Assembly (NCBI GenBank): GCA_964440285.1
Contig: CAYTRV010000073.1
Location: 1 to 9,930 of the forward strand
Source: CALMEC01 sp964440285
GTDB taxonomy: Bacteria > Actinomycetota > Thermoleophilia > Miltoncostaeales > Miltoncostaeaceae
DNA: 9,930 bases
Direction of reading: 5' to 3'
In this document: one piece after another, positions 6,152 to 9,930 of the stretch
Position numbering within the stretch: the stretch's first letter is position 1
How the letters are laid out: each line of letters starts with the position of its first letter
Notes under the pieces: model-generated
Databases searched by the model: none
The model's input: the letters and a program-made list of their open reading frames with translations, nothing else
What the model was told of the DNA's origin: nothing
Position numbers and translations under genes: made by a program

Positions 6152-7861
6152 ATGTCGACCAGCGGAAACCCATACGAGATCGCGTCCGACCCGGCGAAGC
6201 GCCACAGCGCGGCGCTCACGGACGGCCCCGACCGCGCCCCGGCGCGGGCGATGCTCAAGGGCATCGGCTTCACCGACGAGGACCTCGCGCGGCCGATCAT
6301 CGGCGTCGCGACGACCTGGATCGAGACGATGCCGTGCAACATCAACCAGCGGGAGCTCGCGCAGCACGTCAAGGCGGGGATCCGCGCCGCGGGCGGCACA
6401 CCGATGGAGTTCAACACGGTGTCGGTGTCCGACGGCGTGTCGATGGGCACCGAAGGCATGCGCGGCTCGCTCGTCTCGCGAGAGGTCGTCGCCGACTCCA
6501 TCGAGCTGGTCGCCCGCGGCCACCTGTTCGACGGGCTCGTCTGCCTCGTCGGGTGCGACAAGACGATCCCGGGCGCGGTCATGGCCCTCTGCCGCCTCGA
6601 CATCCCCGGCCTGGTCCTCTACAACGGGTCGATCGCCCCCGGCAGGTTCCGTGGCCGCGACGTGACGATCCAGGACGTGTTCGAGGCCGTGGGCGCGCAC
6701 GCGGCCGGGAAGATGAGCCCGCAGGAGCTGCACGAGCTGGAGGGCGTCGCCTGCCCCGGCGCGGGGGCCTGCGGCGGCCAGTTCACCGCGAACACGATGT
6801 CGACGGCCCTCGACTTCCTTGGGATCAGCCCCGCCGGGCTCAACGGGATCCCCGCCGTCGGCGCGTCGAAGGAGGAGGCGGCGCGGCGGTCCGGGGCGCT
6901 CGTCATGGACCTCGTCCGCGACGACGTGCGGCCCTCGCAGATCATCACCCGCGACGCCCTCGACAACGCCGTGGCATCCGTCGCCGCCACCGGCGGGTCG
7001 ACGAACGGGGTGCTGCACCTGCTGGCGATCGCGCGCGAGCTCGACATCCCGCTGGAGCTCGAGGACTTCGACGTGATCGCCGAGCGCACGCCGGTGCTCG
7101 CGAGCCTGAAGCCCGGAGGGGACTACGTCGCGACCGACATGTACAACGCCGGCGGCGTGGCCCTCGTCGCCCGCGAGCTCCTCAAGCGCGACCTGCTGCA
7201 CGCGGCCGCCCGAAACGTGGACGGGCGCACGATGGGCGAGATCGCCGCCGCGGTCGCCGAGACCCCGGGGCAGAAGGTCGTCGTGCCCATCGAGACGCCG
7301 CTCAAGGCCACCGGGGGTCTCGCGATCCTACGCGGCAACCTCGCCCCGGACGGCTGTGTCGTGAAGCTCGCTGGGCACGAGCGGCGCCTGCACCGCGGCC
7401 CCGCGCGGGTGTTCGAGTCGGAGGAGGAGTGCTTCGCCGCCGTCAAGGCGCGCACGCTCAACCCGGGCGACACGATCGTGATCAGGTATGAGGGCCCCGC
7501 CGGAGGACCGGGTATGCGGGAGATGCTGCACGTGACCGCCGCCATCGTCGGCGAGGGCCTCGGCGAGCACGTCGCCCTCATCACCGACGGCCGCTTCTCC
7601 GGCGCCACCCACGGGCTGATGGTCGGCCACGTCGCGCCCGAGGCGGCGCGCGGCGGCCCGATCGCCGCGCTCCGCGAGGGCGACGTCGTCGTGATCGACG
7701 TCGACGCCCGCGAGCTGCGGGTCGAGCTCTCCGGCGACGAGATCGCGGCGCGCATGGCCGGCTGGTCGCCCCCACCGCCGCGGTACACGAGGGGGGTCTA
7801 CGCGAAGTACGCCGCGCAGGTCTCCTCCGCCTCTGAGGGCGCGATCACCCGGCCCGTGTAG
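6152..7861 (+). CDS. ilvD: Dihydroxy-acid dehydratase
   Basis: A 569-residue enzyme of normal length for the family. It dehydrates 2,3-dihydroxy-isovalerate and 2,3-dihydroxy-3-methylvalerate to the 2-keto acids in valine, isoleucine, leucine and pantothenate synthesis, in the cytoplasm. The three iron-sulphur cluster cysteines are present: C62 in TMPCNINQ, C135 in VGCDKTIPG and C207 in GAGACGGQFTANTM. The C-terminal half has the usual LKPGGDYVATDMYNAGG and TDGRFSGATHGLMVGHVAPEA segments. The ATG at 6152 fits the conserved N-terminus (NPYEIASDPAKRHSAALTDGPDRAPARAML); a GTG at 6119 would add 11 unconserved residues within the repeat array. GGAGG at 6130–6134 is too far (17 bases) to serve 6152, so initiation may be leaderless. 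No other ilv or leu genes are in the window. Confidence 0.97.
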   Translation: MSTSGNPYEIASDPAKRHSAALTDGPDRAPARAMLKGIGFTDEDLARPIIGVATTWIETMPCNINQRELAQHVKAGIRAAGGTPMEFNTVSVSDGVSMGTEGMRGSLVSREVVADSIELVARGHLFDGLVCLVGCDKTIPGAVMALCRLDIPGLVLYNGSIAPGRFRGRDVTIQDVFEAVGAHAAGKMSPQELHELEGVACPGAGACGGQFTANTMSTALDFLGISPAGLNGIPAVGASKEEAARRSGALVMDLVRDDVRPSQIITRDALDNAVASVAATGGSTNGVLHLLAIARELDIPLELEDFDVIAERTPVLASLKPGGDYVATDMYNAGGVALVARELLKRDLLHAAARNVDGRTMGEIAAAVAETPGQKVVVPIETPLKATGGLAILRGNLAPDGCVVKLAGHERRLHRGPARVFESEEECFAAVKARTLNPGDTIVIRYEGPAGGPGMREMLHVTAAIVGEGLGEHVALITDGRFSGATHGLMVGHVAPEAARGGPIAALREGDVVVIDVDARELRVELSGDEIAARMAGWSPPPPRYTRGVYAKYAAQVSSASEGAITRPV

Positions 7862-7863
7862 CC

Positions 7864-7885
7864 CGCTCCGGGGTGCGTCGGAGCG
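7864..7885 (+). terminator. Terminator-like hairpin after ilvD
   Basis: CGCTCCG (7864–7870) pairs with CGGAGCG (7879–7885): a 7-bp GC-rich stem with an 8-base loop, starting three bases after the ilvD stop codon. No T-tract follows, as is common for hairpin terminators in high-GC genomes. It separates ilvD from the tRNA–glmU–prs unit. Confidence 0.5.
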
Positions 7886-7943
7886 CCCGGCGGCGGTACG
7901 AGGGCCGCGCCAACCGGTGGGGGAGCGTGTGCGGGTCGGTGTC

Positions 7944-7949
7944 TATACT
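7944..7949 (+). promoter_or_regulatory. Putative -10 box of the tRNA-Gln–glmU–prs unit
   Basis: TATACT (one mismatch from TATAAT) lies 13 bp before the mature tRNA 5' end, giving a predicted start around 7956 and a short 5' leader for RNase P. No clear -35 is visible at 16–18 bp spacing. Confidence 0.5.
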
Positions 7950-7962
7950 CACGGCCTTCCGA

Positions 7963-8036
7963 TGGGGCGTAGCCAAGCGGTAAGGCAGCGGGTTTTGGTC
8001 CCGCGACCGGGGGTTCGAATCCTCCCGCCCCAACCA
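7963..8036 (+). tRNA. tRNA-Gln (anticodon TTG)
   Basis: A complete 74-base cloverleaf with encoded CCA. The acceptor stem TGGGGCG (7963–7969) pairs with CGCCCCA (8026–8032), followed by discriminator A and CCA (8034–8036). The D-arm is GCC…GGC with GG in the loop; the anticodon stem GCGGG/CCCGC encloses the loop TTTTGGT, giving anticodon TTG, which reads CAA glutamine codons. The T-loop is the standard TTCGAAT. It ends 31 bp before glmU, so the two are probably transcribed together and separated by tRNA processing. Confidence 0.97.
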
Positions 8037-8067
8037 GTGACGTGCGACGAAGGGATCCCGGACGGCG

Positions 8068-9459
8068 ATGAGCATCGGGGCTGTGGTGATGGCCGCAGGC
8101 CAGGGCAGGCGGATGAAGTCGTCGGTGCCGAAGGTGCTGCACCCGATCGCGGGCCGGCCGCTGGTGGGGTGGGTGCTCGATGCGTTGACCGGTGCGAAGA
8201 TCGACCACACGGTGGTGGTCGTCGGTCACGGCGCCGACCAGGTCCGGGCGGTGCTGCCCGACGGCTGCGGGGTGGCGCTGCAACGGGAGCAGAACGGGAC
8301 CGGCCATGCCGTCCAGATCGGCCTCAGGAAGCTCGACCCGGCGTGCGACACCGTGGTGGTGCTCTCCGGCGACACCCCGCTGCTCTCCCGTGAGCTCTTG
8401 CGGTCCCTGATCCGCGCCCACCGCCGCGGCGGCCGTGCCGCGACCCTCGTGAGCGCGGTGCTCGACGACCCCGCCGGCTACGGTCGCGTGGTCCGCGAGG
8501 GCGGGACGGTCAGGGTGGTCGAGGCGCGCGACGCCTCGACCAAGGAGCGTGCGATCTGCGAGATCAACGCGGGTCTCTACATGTTCGATCGCCGGCAGCT
8601 CGAACGTGCCCTGCGACGTGTCGGCCGCGCCAACGCCCAGGGCGAGATGTACCTCCCCGACGTGCTCCCGCTGCTGTCCGGCCCGGTGGGTGTGCTCGTC
8701 TCGCCCGATCCGCGCGTCGTGCTCGGCGTCAACAGCCGCGCGGAGCTCGCCGGGTGCGCCGCGATCATCCAGGGCCGCCGCCGCGACGAGCTGATGGTCG
8801 CCGGGGTGACGATGAACGACCCGGCGAGCGTCTACATCGACGCGGACGTGACCGTCGGCCAGGACACGATCCTCGAGCCCGGAACCCATCTGAAGGGTCG
8901 CACCACAATCGGCGGCGGGTGCGTGATCGGACCGAACGTGGTCATCCGCGACTGCGCCATCGGCGATGCGAGCGAGGTGCTGTTCGCGCACCTGTCCGAC
9001 TCGACCGTCGGCGACGGCTGCCAGATCGGGCCGTTCGCCTATCTGCGACCCGGGGTGATCCTCGAGGATGGCGCCAAGGTCGGCACCTACGTCGAGGTCA
9101 AGAACGCGGTGGTCGGCGCGAAGGCGAAGGTGCCGCACCTGTCCTATATCGGCGACGCGGAGATCGGGGCCGGAACGAACATCGGCGCGGGCAACATCAC
9201 TGCCAACTACGACGGTTTCCGCAAGCACCGCACGATCATCGGCGCCGGCGTCAGGACGGGATCCGACTGCGTCTTCGTCGCACCGGTTAGGATTGGTGAC
9301 AAGGCGATGACGGCAGCGGGGTCGATCATCACGCATGACGTGCCGGCGGGGGCGCTCGGCATCGCCCGTGCACGGCAGGAGAATCGGGAAGACTTCACCA
9401 GGCGGGCGGAGGCGAAGGCCCGCGCTGCGACGAAACGCGACGGCAAGGGGGGCCGGTGA
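8068..9459 (+). CDS. glmU: Bifunctional GlmU: GlcN-1-P acetyltransferase / GlcNAc-1-P uridyltransferase
   Basis: A 463-residue cytoplasmic enzyme making UDP-GlcNAc, the precursor of peptidoglycan and other surface sugars. The N-terminal uridyltransferase has the nucleotide loop MAAGQGRRMKSSVPKVLH (residues 8–25; the usual GTRM is GRRM here), QNGTGHA (75–81), the metal-binding aspartate D102 in LSGDTPLL, and N222 in GVNSRAEL. From about residue 250 the protein is a left-handed beta-helix of hexapeptide repeats carrying the acetyltransferase: the catalytic histidine is H357 in KVPHLSYIGD, followed by NIGAGNITANYDG (371–383). The C-terminal tail is rich in lysine, arginine and alanine. The ATG at 8068 fits the conserved N-terminus; an AAGGGA sequence at 8050–8055 is a distant, weak ribosome site. 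The stop overlaps the prs start. Confidence 0.97.
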   Translation: MSIGAVVMAAGQGRRMKSSVPKVLHPIAGRPLVGWVLDALTGAKIDHTVVVVGHGADQVRAVLPDGCGVALQREQNGTGHAVQIGLRKLDPACDTVVVLSGDTPLLSRELLRSLIRAHRRGGRAATLVSAVLDDPAGYGRVVREGGTVRVVEARDASTKERAICEINAGLYMFDRRQLERALRRVGRANAQGEMYLPDVLPLLSGPVGVLVSPDPRVVLGVNSRAELAGCAAIIQGRRRDELMVAGVTMNDPASVYIDADVTVGQDTILEPGTHLKGRTTIGGGCVIGPNVVIRDCAIGDASEVLFAHLSDSTVGDGCQIGPFAYLRPGVILEDGAKVGTYVEVKNAVVGAKAKVPHLSYIGDAEIGAGTNIGAGNITANYDGFRKHRTIIGAGVRTGSDCVFVAPVRIGDKAMTAAGSIITHDVPAGALGIARARQENREDFTRRAEAKARAATKRDGKGGR

Positions 9460-9930
9460 GCACGATGGCGAAGCCCGTGGGCACGAGTATCCACCGCGAC
9501 GACGCACGGCGACTGATGGTGTTCGCGGGTCGCTCGAGCACGGCGCTCGGCGAAGACATCGCGAAGCGCCTCGAGATGGACCTGGGCGAGGTGAACGTCA
9601 AGACCTTCGCGAACGGCGAGATCTACGCGCGGTTCGGCGAGAGCATCAGGGGCGCCGACGTGTTCCTCGTCCAGTCGACGTGCACCGTCCTGAACGGCGT
9701 CCGCCAGTCGGTCAACGACAGCCTGTTCGAACTCCTGCTGATGATCAACGCCGCGAAGCTCGCCTCGGCACGGCGGGTCACGGCGGTGATGCCGTGGTAT
9801 GGCTACTCCCGTCAGGACAAGAAGTCGGCGCCGCGCGAGCCGATCACCGCGCGGATGATCGCGGACATCCTCCAAGCCGTGGGCGTCGACCGGGTCCTGA
9901 CCATGGACCTGCACGCCGGCCAGGTCCAGG
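9456..9930 (+). CDS. prs: Ribose-phosphate pyrophosphokinase (PRPP synthetase), 5' half
   Basis: The first 158 codons are present and the gene runs off the right edge; bacterial enzymes are about 310–330 residues, so roughly half is missing. The enzyme makes PRPP from ribose 5-phosphate and ATP for nucleotide, histidine and tryptophan synthesis. Visible hallmarks are LMVFAGRSST at the N-terminus, FANGEIYARF (51–60; FxDGE in most relatives), the VMPWYGYSRQDKKSAPREPI block (111–130) with the ATP-binding RQD, and MDLHAGQVQ (150–158) with the catalytic histidine H153. The GTG at 9456 overlaps the glmU stop (GTGA), which indicates translational coupling; an ATG at 9465 is the alternative start. 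The glmU–prs pairing supplies nucleotide-sugar and nucleotide precursors and is conserved in many actinobacteria. Confidence 0.96.
   Translation, partial: MSTMAKPVGTSIHRDDARRLMVFAGRSSTALGEDIAKRLEMDLGEVNVKTFANGEIYARFGESIRGADVFLVQSTCTVLNGVRQSVNDSLFELLLMINAAKLASARRVTAVMPWYGYSRQDKKSAPREPITARMIADILQAVGVDRVLTMDLHAGQVQ

Noticed and set aside
7798..9507. Long open frame on the minus strand opposite glmU (569 codons).
   Set aside because: The product is low-complexity, rich in H, D, R, A and G, with no recognisable domain. It lies wholly antisense to glmU, the tRNA and the end of ilvD; this is the usual GC-rich antisense artefact.

Overview
The window is a high-GC segment with GTG and TTG starts, no long non-coding gaps and several promoters placed to give leaderless transcripts. 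Together with the tRNA-Gln–glmU–prs order at the right end, this points to an actinobacterium. A membrane GGDEF–HD-GYP protein would suit an early-branching class such as Thermoleophilia, but that assignment is inference.

Left part (1–1989, minus strand). A DHA2-type MFS exporter runs off the left edge and is preceded by a TetR-family repressor. The two upstream regions share a 14-bp operator-like word (12 of 14 bases identical), so the TetR protein probably controls both itself and the exporter. The TetR promoter (TTGACA, 17 bp, TACAAT) lies across the 3' end of an upstream saccharopine-dehydrogenase-like gene and should start transcription at or next to the TetR ATG.

Middle part (2042–6054). 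A polytopic membrane protein with both a GGDEF (diguanylate cyclase) and an HD-GYP (c-di-GMP phosphodiesterase) domain is divergent from a small S4-domain RNA-binding protein of the Hsp15 type. That gene converges on an AAA ATPase/DUF4143 protein with a PD-(D/E)xK-like tail.

Right part (6049–9930, plus strand). The intergenic region between the AAA gene and ilvD carries four tandem copies of a 13-bp word at an exact 23-bp period, overlapping the proposed promoters of both divergent genes. Then come ilvD (branched-chain amino acid synthesis), a terminator-like hairpin, tRNA-Gln(TTG), glmU (UDP-GlcNAc synthesis) and the 5' half of prs (PRPP synthetase), whose start overlaps the glmU stop.

Most genes are recognisable. 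The strongest non-coding signals are the 23-bp-period repeat array and the duplicated TetR operator. I saw no CRISPR array, insertion sequence or clear novel multigene system.
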